Shown here in pieces: positions 23,636 through 31,140 of a DNA stretch of 64,000 bases. The notes under the pieces were generated by a model. The model was not told the origin of the DNA. It did no database searches and worked only from the letters and a program-made list of their open reading frames with translations. Origin of the DNA: a virus; IMG/VR virus record IMGVR_UViG_3300032144_000385, positions 1 to 64,000 of that record; one strand, written 5' to 3'. The position numbers were made by a program, and so were the translations under genes. The first letter of the stretch is position 1, and each line of letters begins with the position of its first letter.

Positions 23636-25617
23636 TCGACCTCGCCCCAGCTTCGGCCGTGCTCGGGCTTGACCAGGTGGGGCACGCTGCAGGGTACCGC
23701 GTTCAGCATGATCTCCGCAAGCTGAATCGAGGTTCGGCGGTCGCCGACCGAGAGGTCGAGCTCGTCGTGGACCTGGAGCTGCAGCGCGATCCCGGCCTCG
23801 TCCGCGTCGACCATGGCCCGCTTGATCTGGTCGGCGCTCGAGCCCTGCACGACGCGGTTCGTCGCCTTGTGGGTCCAGTCGTAGCCCGGCCGGCCGTCGC
23901 GGTGGCGCGGGAAGCGGCACACGCGCCCGAGCACGGTGCGGACGTAGCCCTGGCGCTTGGCGACCTTCTCGGTCTCCTGGTTCAGCTCGCGGATGAACGG
24001 CGCGCCGCGGTGGAAGTCGTCCATCACCGCCTGGCCCTCGTCGCCCGCGACCTCGATGTAGCGGCCGCTCCTGGTCTCGACCCAGCGCGTGGGCTTGCCG
24101 AGCTGCCGGCAGAGCTTGGGGCCGCCCATGCCGTACGCGATCCCGAGGTAGACGGTCTTGGTGCGCTCCTTGCCCTCGTCGCCGGACCAGCCGATGCGGT
24201 CGCGCAGCACCTCGTAGAGCTTGGTCGCGGGGTCGCGCCGGAAGGCGTCGCGCATCTCGGCCGCGCCGGTGCAGCGCGTCTCCGCGGCGAAGTGGATGAG
24301 CCAGCGCGGCTCCTGCGCGCTGTAGTCGAGGCACGCCCACTCGGCCCCCTCGTCGGCGAGGTAGGCCTTGCGCCAGATCGCGCCGATTGCGGGGTCGCGG
24401 ACCGGCTGGTTCTGGAGGCTCGGGTCGGTGGCCGACACGCGGCCGCTGATCGTGCCCTCGTCGTCGTCCGAGGCGTCGTCCTTCGCGCGCTTGACCTGGT
24501 TGAACGTGCAGTGCACGCGGCCGCGGACCTGGTGGTCCCGCAGCTGCTGGACGTAGGTCGTGCGCAGCTTGGAGAACCGGCGCGCGCGCAGGTACAGGTC
24601 CACCGCGGGGTGGTGCAGCGCGCGCAGCTTCGGCGCCTTGAGCTCGTGCTTGTTCGTCTCCGTGCGCCCGAGCTTCAGGCCCAGGGCCGACTCGATCAGC
24701 GGGCCGACCACGGCCGACTTCGCGAGGTCGGAGGGCTGCAGGCGGCGCCCGACCGCGGTCGAGAAGGCCGCGCAGGCGTCCTCCTCCTCGCGGAGGCAGC
24801 GCGCCTCGACGACGTCGAGGTGCGGCAGGTCCACGCGCACCCCGCGGCGGCGCATGCCGAGCAGGACCGGCAGGAGGCGGGACTCGAGGTCCCAGAGCGA
24901 GCGCAGGCTCGCCGCCCGGCCGGACGCCACGCGCGCGTCGGCCGAGTCGGTGGCCGCGAGCCGCCGCTCCTGGGCCTCGAGGATCTCGAGCGGCCGGAGC
25001 GCGTCGACCTCGGCGTAGGGGCCGACGTGGCGCGAGGGCAAGCGCCAGATGTGGGCCTTGGGGTTCCACTTCCGGTTGCCGCGGCGCTCGCCGGCGCAGA
25101 AGTGCCGCGCCGCCTGGTCGAGGAGCGCCTCGTCCTTCCCGGCGAGGCCGTTCCGCTCGGCCACGGCCTGCAGCGAGTAGGAGAACTGGAGCTCGTCGAG
25201 CAGGGGCTCGAGCACCTGGATGTCCCGGAACCGGCGCGGCCGGAACCGGACCCCGGCCTCCTCGAGGTAGTCGAGGTCGTAGGGCAGGTTCGCCCCGACG
25301 ATCTCGGCCGCGTTCTCGGTCGCCGCGGCCTGGTCGCGGAGGTACGCGAGCACGGCCTCCGGGTCGAGGTTACCGCCGCCCTCGTGGCGGATCGGGAGGT
25401 ACCACCCGCGGCGCGCCTCGCCGGGCCGGTCGATCGAGAACGAGATCCCGACCACGTAGCCCCCGCGGCGCACCCCGATCCCGAGGTCGTCGCCGATGCT
25501 GTCGTCGCGGGTCTCCGTGTCGATCGAGACGCGGGTCGCCCCGCGCCAGGAGGGCAGCGAGGAGAGCTCCGGCGGCCGCCACCCGGTGACCGGGGCGAAG
25601 AGGCGCAGCTGGACCAC
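23632..25617 (-). CDS. polA: family A DNA polymerase with 3'-5' exonuclease
   Basis: 661 aa. Exonuclease: SIDTET (Asp-x-Glu, near 33), NLPYDLDYLE and YAEVD. Polymerase: motif A DYSAQEPR (near 429), motif B KTVYLGIAYGMG (near 489), motif C QVHDELDL (near 615). No 5' nuclease domain, as in phage PolA. The motif A form with QEPR is seen in other phages. In motif B the residue equivalent to E. coli Phe762 is Leu, a type reported to associate with temperate phages. It replicates the phage genome, probably with the DnaN-like clamp. GTG start. Confidence 0.96.
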   Translation of the reverse strand: MVQLRLFAPVTGWRPPELSSLPSWRGATRVSIDTETRDDSIGDDLGIGVRRGGYVVGISFSIDRPGEARRGWYLPIRHEGGGNLDPEAVLAYLRDQAAATENAAEIVGANLPYDLDYLEEAGVRFRPRRFRDIQVLEPLLDELQFSYSLQAVAERNGLAGKDEALLDQAARHFCAGERRGNRKWNPKAHIWRLPSRHVGPYAEVDALRPLEILEAQERRLAATDSADARVASGRAASLRSLWDLESRLLPVLLGMRRRGVRVDLPHLDVVEARCLREEEDACAAFSTAVGRRLQPSDLAKSAVVGPLIESALGLKLGRTETNKHELKAPKLRALHHPAVDLYLRARRFSKLRTTYVQQLRDHQVRGRVHCTFNQVKRAKDDASDDDEGTISGRVSATDPSLQNQPVRDPAIGAIWRKAYLADEGAEWACLDYSAQEPRWLIHFAAETRCTGAAEMRDAFRRDPATKLYEVLRDRIGWSGDEGKERTKTVYLGIAYGMGGPKLCRQLGKPTRWVETRSGRYIEVAGDEGQAVMDDFHRGAPFIRELNQETEKVAKRQGYVRTVLGRVCRFPRHRDGRPGYDWTHKATNRVVQGSSADQIKRAMVDADEAGIALQLQVHDELDLSVGDRRTSIQLAEIMLNAVPCSVPHLVKPEHGRSWGEVE

Positions 25618-25620
25618 GGG

Positions 25621-25875
25621 TCAGGCCTCCCAGACCGTGCCGACCACGAGCTCCACGAACTCCCGGTCGGAGATCGGGGTCGCGTCGGCCTCGTAGAGGA
25701 AGACCCCGGCCGCGTCGCGCCGGTGCACGTAGATCGTCCCGAACCAGCGGGACTCGTTGAACTCGATCGGCGCCGGCTCGAGTCGCAGCACGTCCGGGAG
25801 CTCGCGCCCGGTGGCCACGTCCACGAGGCGGGCGCGCGTCATGCCGCCGTGGGTCACGAGGCGGAGGGTTCTCAA
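25621..25875 (-). CDS. small hypothetical beta-rich protein (84 aa)
   Basis: TTG start in a TTGA overlap. Pattern ARLVDVATGRELPDVLRLEPAPIEFNESRWFGTIYVHR is like the short phage proteins of the type found at 30868-31140: a ligand name-like first strand, a loop, and an amphipathic strand. The function is unknown. Confidence 0.55.
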   Translation of the reverse strand: MRTLRLVTHGGMTRARLVDVATGRELPDVLRLEPAPIEFNESRWFGTIYVHRRDAAGVFLYEADATPISDREFVELVVGTVWEA

Positions 25876-26618
25876 CCGAACACGTCCCCGCCGTCGAGCT
25901 CCGGGGCCTCGGCGCGGCGCACGTACTCCTCGATGGACTCCTGGCCGCCGCAGAGGCCGCGCTGGTCGCACGTCCGGCAGGCGTCGCCCTCCCAGACGTC
26001 GCCGGGCTCGGCGCCGCCGGCGATCTCCTTCATGATGGAGGCCTCGTCGAGCAGGTTCGACCACTCCGCGCGGCAGCGCTCGGCCGGGATCTCGGCGTGC
26101 ACCTCGCGCGCCGGCCCGAGGCCCGGCTCGACCGGGATCTGGTTGTGCCGCACCACGACGGGCCGGGAGAACCCGGTCGCGCGCGAGAGGATGGCCGCGT
26201 AGCAGAGCATCTGCGCGTCCTCGCCGATCCATCGCCGGGCGCCGGGGCGGCCGCTCGCGAGGTAGGCGCGGCCGGAGGCCGCGAAGGTCTTGTGGTCGTG
26301 CACCTCGGGGACCAGGGTGCCGGGGTCGAGGTACAGCGCGTCGACCTTGCCGGCGATCTCGAAGGCGCCCTCGGACGACTGGACCTTGACCTCGACCAGG
26401 GGCGGCGGCTCGAGGCGCAGGACGGGGCGCGCGACCTCGAGGATCGGGTCGGCCCGGTCGTGGTCCCTGCCCCCGAGCACCGCGGCGAGGAGCGCGTGGA
26501 CCCGGTCGCCGCGGCCGCGGCGGTTCCGCCGGACCTCGGGGAGCCGCATCACGTACTTCCAGTACCAGGCGCGGGGGCACTTCCTGAACAGGACGTGCTG
26601 GGAGGGGGAGGTGCGCAA
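25872..26618 (-). CDS. RecB/Cas4-like PD-(D/E)XK exonuclease
   Basis: 248 aa, TTG start. FRKCPRAWYWKYVMRLPE at the N-terminus, GKVDALYLDPG and VHDHKTF forming the D...D-x-K core, QMLCYAAIL helix, and a C-terminal Cys group (CRTCDQRGLC). With the first Cys this resembles Cas4/RecB-type iron-sulfur nucleases. Likely processes DNA ends in replication or recombination. Confidence 0.82.
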   Translation of the reverse strand: MRTSPSQHVLFRKCPRAWYWKYVMRLPEVRRNRRGRGDRVHALLAAVLGGRDHDRADPILEVARPVLRLEPPPLVEVKVQSSEGAFEIAGKVDALYLDPGTLVPEVHDHKTFAASGRAYLASGRPGARRWIGEDAQMLCYAAILSRATGFSRPVVVRHNQIPVEPGLGPAREVHAEIPAERCRAEWSNLLDEASIMKEIAGGAEPGDVWEGDACRTCDQRGLCGGQESIEEYVRRAEAPELDGGDVFG

Positions 26619-26622
26619 CGGG

Positions 26623-27897
26623 TCACTTTCCGCTGCCGCCGGCCAGCACGCCGTCGCGCCAGACGCGGAGCTTGTCGGCCTCGGGGCCGGTCGGGGGAAG
26701 GGGGGTCGTCTCGAGCGGGTCGTTCAGGAGGTCGTACAGCTCCTCGACCCCGTCGGGGCGCGTCAGGAGCTTCCAGCGCCGGCCGATCGCCGCGCGGTCG
26801 AGGCGCGGCGGGGGCGACCAGGCGAACACGAACGGCCGCGGCCCGGGCACCGGCCCGAGGAACGTGGCGGCGAAGGAGAGGCCGTGCGAGAGGCCGCTCG
26901 CGGCGTCGGGGCGCGGCTGGATGTTGACGATGCGCGCCAGGGTCGGCAGGAGGTCGACGCCGACGTGCACGAGGGCCTGGCTCTCGCTCGGCACCACCCC
27001 CGGGCCGCGGACGATCAGCGGGACGCGGATCCCGTCCTCGTAGCAGGTCAGCTTCACGCGCGCGGGGTCCTGCTCGGGGCGGGTCGCGACGGTGTCGGCC
27101 GGGTCCTGGCCGGGGACGATTCCCGGGGTCCCGTTGTCGCCGAGGAAGACGATCCAGGTCGAGGGCCCGACCAGGGCCGCGATCTGGCCCACGGCCACGT
27201 CGAGGCCGGCGATCTCGGCCTCGTAGGCCTCGCGGTTCGTGCAGGGGACGTGCGGGCACTGCGGGTAGCCCGGCGGCAGGATCGAGGGCGGCGGGCGCTT
27301 GAACGGCGCGTGCCCGGCCGCGAAGTTCACGATGGCGAAGCGGGGCGAGGGGGTCTCGGTCCACCACTGGACGAAGGCGTCCCGGCAGGCGATCGTCTCG
27401 TCCCCGCCGGCGGAGGGCGAGGCGACCCCGTCGTCGAGGCGGACCACGCCGCAGGACTCCCCGACCGGGCGGCCGTTCAGGACCCGGTCGTAGCCCTCGA
27501 GCTCCGGGGCGAGCTGCCAGTCCCCGACCTCGGGGACGCCGAGGTGCCACTTGCCGATGTGGGCGGTGTTGTAGCCCTGGCCGTCCAGGACCTCGGCGAT
27601 CGAGAGGTCGTTCGGGTCCCGGGAGACCGAGACCGGCAGGGCGCAGGCGTCCCCGCGGAAGACGCCGAGCCAGCGCGAGCGGTCCATGCTGTCGCGCGTC
27701 GGGGCGCACCAGCCGTGGGAGTAGGCGCGGCGGTACCGCACCCCCTCGGCCGCCAGGGCGTCGAGGCTCGGGGTCCATCCGGCCGCGGACACGTCGTCGA
27801 TGTCCGAGTCGGCGATGTCGTCTCCGACGATGATCACGATGTCCGGCCGCGCGGGGGCGGCCTGCAGGAGGGCCAGGAGCAGGGCGGCGAGGATCAT
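26623..27897 (-). CDS. secreted type I sulfatase
   Basis: 424 aa. Signal peptide MILAALLLALLQAAPA, then the alkaline-phosphatase-like fold of sulfatases: PDIVIIVGDD (metal Asp26/27), the formylglycine site C64-A-P-T-R68 fitting CxPxR, GKWHLG (115-120), H196 in GHAPF, and GDNG (253-256) with a later EDGIRVPLIVRGPG. All key residues are present, so it should be active if a host formylglycine-generating enzyme modifies Cys64. Substrate unknown; sulfated polysaccharide or sulfate esters are typical. Very unusual in a phage replication operon and probably cargo. Confidence 0.92.
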   Translation of the reverse strand: MILAALLLALLQAAPARPDIVIIVGDDIADSDIDDVSAAGWTPSLDALAAEGVRYRRAYSHGWCAPTRDSMDRSRWLGVFRGDACALPVSVSRDPNDLSIAEVLDGQGYNTAHIGKWHLGVPEVGDWQLAPELEGYDRVLNGRPVGESCGVVRLDDGVASPSAGGDETIACRDAFVQWWTETPSPRFAIVNFAAGHAPFKRPPPSILPPGYPQCPHVPCTNREAYEAEIAGLDVAVGQIAALVGPSTWIVFLGDNGTPGIVPGQDPADTVATRPEQDPARVKLTCYEDGIRVPLIVRGPGVVPSESQALVHVGVDLLPTLARIVNIQPRPDAASGLSHGLSFAATFLGPVPGPRPFVFAWSPPPRLDRAAIGRRWKLLTRPDGVEELYDLLNDPLETTPLPPTGPEADKLRVWRDGVLAGGSGK

Positions 27898-27906
27898 GTC
27901 CCCAGC

Positions 27907-28527
27907 CTAGCGGGCCGGCGCGCGGCGGTAAAGGCGGCGGTAGAAGCGTACGACCTGGTCCGCCTGCACGGCGGCGTCGTCGAGGGCCGAGTGCTTGACC
28001 AGGGGCGAGGTCTCGAGCACCTCGGCCCAGCCGTCCTGGCCGGACTGCATCGCGGCCTTGGCCGCGGCGATCACGGTGCGGAGGTCCTGCTCGTTCCGGT
28101 GCTGCCAGGGCTCGTCGACCCCGAACTTCGCCAGCTGGGCGCGCAGGGTCACGAGGTCGTACTGCGGCGGCTTCGCCCACACGGTGAGCTCGGCGTCGCG
28201 GCCGTTTATCGTCCGCAGCGACGCGGCGAACGCCGCCAGGAAGGCGCGGTAGTCGTCGTGCCGCGGCTCGCGGATCAGCGCCTCGCGCGCGTCCTGCGAC
28301 TGGGCGAGCCACCACTCGACGGTGTCGGCGTTGACCTCGAGCCCGGCGCGCGACGCCGCCCCGAGCGAGCACCGGACCTCGACCCAGTACGCGGCCGGGG
28401 CGACGGAGCAGTCGTCGGGGTGGATCTGGAAGGGCACGACGCCGATCGAGAGGACCGCGGCGCTCGGCCCGTGGCCCATCGTCTCGACGTCGATCATCAC
28501 GTTGCGGTAGCGGGAGGGCGCGGTCAA
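27907..28527 (-). CDS. DnaQ-like 3'-5' exonuclease (Rv2179c type)
   Basis: 206 aa from TTG in a TTGA overlap; the NVMIDVETMG that follows begins the domain. Asp-x-Glu site in VMIDVETMG, helix with WWLAQS, and a late Asp in HSALDDA are typical of the DUF5051/Rv2179c-like DEDDh exonucleases of phages. It may trim DNA or RNA ends. Confidence 0.85.
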   Translation of the reverse strand: MTAPSRYRNVMIDVETMGHGPSAAVLSIGVVPFQIHPDDCSVAPAAYWVEVRCSLGAASRAGLEVNADTVEWWLAQSQDAREALIREPRHDDYRAFLAAFAASLRTINGRDAELTVWAKPPQYDLVTLRAQLAKFGVDEPWQHRNEQDLRTVIAAAKAAMQSGQDGWAEVLETSPLVKHSALDDAAVQADQVVRFYRRLYRRAPAR

Positions 28528-28874
28528 CGGGAGGCCTTCTGCTGGGCTCGCCAGCGAACGAGGTCCCTGATGTCGGCGAAGACGGGGATCCGGGCGGCGC
28601 GCGCCGCTGCCACCTCGGCGCGGGCGCCGGAGGAGCGCTCCCAGTCCGAGGTGAGCAGGACGGCGTCGCAGCGGCGCAGGATCTCGAGGTCGCCCTCGAG
28701 CCACACCTCGTCGGGCGCGGCGCCCTGGAAGAACCGCGTGTTCGTGTGCGGGCAGATAACCGCGAACCCGGCGCGCCACGCCTCGAGCGCGAGGCGCTCG
28801 GCGCGGCGGATGTTCTCCTCGATGTCCCATGCGGAGGGGCCGCGGAACGGCCCTGCGATGTAGACGACCCTCAC
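28524..28874 (-). CDS. DUF4406 family (nucleoside 2-deoxyribosyltransferase-like)
   Basis: 116 aa, GTG in a GTGA overlap. VYIAGPFRG, NIRRAERLALEAWRAGFAVICPHTNTRFFQG, DGDL-like DLEILRRCDAVLLTSDWERSSGARAEVAAA are the family hallmarks. The role in phages is unclear; it may act on nucleosides. Confidence 0.85.
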   Translation of the reverse strand: MRVVYIAGPFRGPSAWDIEENIRRAERLALEAWRAGFAVICPHTNTRFFQGAAPDEVWLEGDLEILRRCDAVLLTSDWERSSGARAEVAAARAARIPVFADIRDLVRWRAQQKASR

Positions 28875-29218
28875 GGCGCGAACTCGAAGGTGCGTCGAAC
28901 CCGGCCGTCGCCGAGCTCGAGGAGGACCGGGGCGAGACCCTCGTCCCCGGAGTACATGCAGCCCCAGCCCCGCGTGGGGCCGGAGGCGACGACGCCGTCG
29001 GCCGCCTCGGGGCGGTTCAGGTTGAACCGGCCGATGCAGCTGAAGGCGAAGTAGCGGTCGGCCTCGGGGACGCCGATGTCCTTGAGGTCCTTGTAGCGCT
29101 GCACCTGGCCGCACGCGGGGCAGGCGAATCGCCAGAGGCGCGCGTCCGCGGTGTTGAACCGGGCCGCGCCCTCGGCCTGCCACTCGGCGAGGGTCAGGGG
29201 ACGGAGGGTGTCAGCCAC
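28871..29218 (-). CDS. VVA0879-like zinc protein
   Basis: 115 aa, GTG start. LTLAEWQAEGAARFN, FACPACGQVQ, SCIGRF and GWGCMYSGDEGLAP match the conserved Cys pattern of VVA0879-type phage proteins. Four Cys form one zinc site. Function unknown. Confidence 0.8.
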   Translation of the reverse strand: MADTLRPLTLAEWQAEGAARFNTADARLWRFACPACGQVQRYKDLKDIGVPEADRYFAFSCIGRFNLNRPEAADGVVASGPTRGWGCMYSGDEGLAPVLLELGDGRVRRTFEFAP

Positions 29219-29555
29219 GATCGTCGACCTGCTCGGCGTTCCGCGCGTAGCCGCACACGTCCACGAGGTTGTCGCGCTTCGGCGCGTTCGCGTCGCGCGA
29301 GACCTTCAGGAGGATCATCATCATGCAGACGTCGCGGGCGCCGAGCGCCTGCGTGATCCCGTACTTCCGCCGCAGGTACGCGGTCCAGAGCTCGGCCGTG
29401 TTCCCGTGGTTGTCGGACGGGTGGCCGTAGTAGCGCTGCCGGTCGCCGGCCGTCACGCGCGCGGCCTCGGCGAGGACGGACTCCGGCGGCGGGGCGAACT
29501 GCTCGGGGAGCATGGTCCGCGCGTCGAAGTCGGAGGGCTGGGAAGAGAGCGGCAT
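29211..29555 (-). CDS. DUF6378-like protein
   Basis: 114 aa, ATG start. DRQRYYGHPSDNHGNTAELWTAYL, DVCMMMILLKVSRDANAPKRDNLVDVCGYA is the core pattern of this phage family, similar in outline to MazG-like helical proteins. Upstream lies a strong Shine-Dalgarno followed by a four-codon mini-ORF (ATG ACG ACC TAC TAA), which may modulate its translation. Confidence 0.8.
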   Translation of the reverse strand: MPLSSQPSDFDARTMLPEQFAPPPESVLAEAARVTAGDRQRYYGHPSDNHGNTAELWTAYLRRKYGITQALGARDVCMMMILLKVSRDANAPKRDNLVDVCGYARNAEQVDDRG

Positions 29556-29590
29556 GAGGTTTTAGTAGGTCGTCATTGGAAAAGTTCTCC

Positions 29591-29836
29591 TTAGCGGTCC
29601 TCCGGCACCGACGTCGTAATCCGCTTCAGGCGGCACACGTCGCAGGGACACTCCCCGGGGCGGAGGAAGCGGAAGTCCACCTCGCCCGTGCGCTGGTCGA
29701 TCGTCCGCTCGGCGACGCCGGCCTCGATCGCCTCGACCCTCAGTCCGGCGCGACCGACGTTGTAGCCGAGGAAGCCGCCGAGCCCGAAGAATATGGCCAC
29801 CCAGACCAGGCACACGCCCACGCTGTCGTCGCTCAC
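29591..29836 (-). CDS. small membrane protein with Cys pair (81 aa)
   Basis: GTG in a GTGA overlap. N-terminal membrane helix (VCLVWVAIFFGLGGFLGYNVG), a soluble domain with RVEAIEAGVAERT, and a C-terminal CPCDVC. Topology suggests a membrane-anchored cytoplasmic domain. Unknown function. Confidence 0.6.
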   Translation of the reverse strand: MSDDSVGVCLVWVAIFFGLGGFLGYNVGRAGLRVEAIEAGVAERTIDQRTGEVDFRFLRPGECPCDVCRLKRITTSVPEDR

Positions 29837-30483
29837 GGTCGCTTCCTCCGAGGGATGATGTTCTCCAGGCTCTGCAGGTACGTCCGCCAGAACACCCAGT
29901 CGATCGCGGTGTGGAAGCCCCACGACCGGCGGTGCGGCCCCCAGAGGACCAGCGTCACCGTGCCGGGGTCGACCTCGACGATGCGGTGCGCGTCGGTGGC
30001 GCGGCGGAACGCGACGGAGAGGAGGCCGCGCCGCGCGGTCCGCGTCGGCATGCCGTGCACGGAGAGGCCGAGGTCGTAGCGGTTGCCCTCGAGCCGCAGC
30101 TCGTGCTCCACGGTCGCGGGGGCCGGCCGCTCCTCGACGTAGCCGCCGCGCAGCACGATCGACACGAAGGACCGCGGGTGGTCGTGCATGTCGCGGCCCG
30201 GGTCCGGGGCGCGGATCAGGTGCACGCTCGCCTGCGCGAGGGGGCAGCGCGCGAGGTACAGCTTGGTCATGTAGTGGGCCCCGGCGAACCAGAGCTCCTG
30301 CCAGCGCCACGCGGCGTACCGCTGGTCGTCGCCGAGCTCGCGACGCTCGCCGCCCTGGACGAGCGAGAACCACGCGACGGCGATCAGGGACCAGACCGCC
30401 ACCGGGACCGCGAGCTCGGTCGGGAGGAACGTCATCGCGGCAGCCGCGGAGAGCGAGGCCACGGAGAGCTGCAGGCGGCTCAC
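29833..30483 (-). CDS. membrane-anchored cupin-like protein
   Basis: 216 aa, GTG start in a GTGA overlap. Two hydrophobic segments in the first 45 residues, then a cupin-like domain: MHDHPRSFVSIVLRGGYVEE (His pair), a second strand set, and HRIVEVDPGTVTLVLWGPHRRSWGFHT. Fits a family of phage cupins whose substrate is unknown. A second, soluble cupin-like protein is at 8959-9354. Confidence 0.7.
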   Translation of the reverse strand: MSRLQLSVASLSAAAAMTFLPTELAVPVAVWSLIAVAWFSLVQGGERRELGDDQRYAAWRWQELWFAGAHYMTKLYLARCPLAQASVHLIRAPDPGRDMHDHPRSFVSIVLRGGYVEERPAPATVEHELRLEGNRYDLGLSVHGMPTRTARRGLLSVAFRRATDAHRIVEVDPGTVTLVLWGPHRRSWGFHTAIDWVFWRTYLQSLENIIPRRKRP

Positions 30484-30704
30484 GCCCCACGCTCCGGCCA
30501 GGCGACGAGGAGGTCGAGGCCCGCCGCCGCGGCGACGGCGACGAGGGTGCCGACGCGGGTCGAGCGCCGGCCGCCCTCGATGTTGGCCACGGTGCGCGCG
30601 TGCACCCCCGCGGCCGCGGCGAGCTCGGCCTGGGTCAGGTCGAGGTGCGCGCGCCGGCGACGCAGGCGGCGTCCGATCTCGGCGATCATCTCTCGGGGGC
30701 TCAT
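30480..30704 (-). CDS. XRE-family transcriptional regulator
   Basis: 74 aa. Typical HTH_3: IGRRLRRRRAHLDLTQAELAAAAGVHARTVANIEGGRRSTRVGTLVAVAAAAGLDL. It consists of the DNA-binding domain only, so it should act as a dimer on short palindromes such as the GAGAATC-CC-GATTCTC sites in the 0.2-8.7 kb part of the window, though that link is untested. Confidence 0.9.
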   Translation of the reverse strand: MSPREMIAEIGRRLRRRRAHLDLTQAELAAAAGVHARTVANIEGGRRSTRVGTLVAVAAAAGLDLLVAWPERGA

Positions 30705-30871
30705 CGGCGGTCCTTCCTCGCGCGGCCGCGCTCGGCGGCGCGGCGCATCCCGGCGCGAACGTCCAAGCCTACCCCGCGGAGGGCGGCCTCGAGCTGCTGA
30801 CGGAGGTTCTTCGGGCCCATCGGGGCGTGGTCGCAGGGGCGGAGGCCGAGGAGGAAGGCGCGCTGGTTCAC
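30701..30871 (-). CDS. small basic hypothetical protein (56 aa)
   Basis: GTG in a GTGA overlap and TGA overlapping the ATG of the regulator. Basic, helical, with LRQQLEAALRGVGLDVRAGMRRAAERGRARKDRR. Possibly a DNA-binding partner or a short antisigma-like peptide; no family recognised. Confidence 0.5.
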   Translation of the reverse strand: MNQRAFLLGLRPCDHAPMGPKNLRQQLEAALRGVGLDVRAGMRRAAERGRARKDRR

Positions 30872-31140
30872 CGCCACGGGAGGAGCCTCCTCAGGCGGGC
30901 GAGGAGCCGCTGGGACGCGCGCGGCACGACCCGCACGTTGACCGCGCCGGCCAGGATCTCGACGCCCTTCGGGTAGACGGTGAGGTCCATCGTCGTCTGG
31001 TAGGTCTCGGCGTCCAGGTGCAGTGCCAGCGACTTGATCGGGATCAGGCTCGTGACGTCCTTCTCCCCGAGGAAGACCTGGAAGTCGGTGGTCGGCGTCG
31101 CGCCGATCTTGAAGAGGAGTCGCCCGGATGTGCTGCTCAT
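30868..31140 (-). CDS. small beta-rich phage protein
   Basis: 90 aa, ATG start. FKIGATPTTDFQVFLGEKDVTSLIPIKSLALHLDAETYQTTMDLTVYPKGVEI is a common phage pattern (a named ligand-like loop DVTSLIPI followed by amphipathic strands) of unknown function. The end is basic. Confidence 0.6.
   Translation of the reverse strand: MSSTSGRLLFKIGATPTTDFQVFLGEKDVTSLIPIKSLALHLDAETYQTTMDLTVYPKGVEILAGAVNVRVVPRASQRLLARLRRLLPWR

Noticed and set aside
28829-29356. 175-aa plus-strand frame
   Set aside because: Antisense of two small conserved phage genes with clear families on the minus strand.
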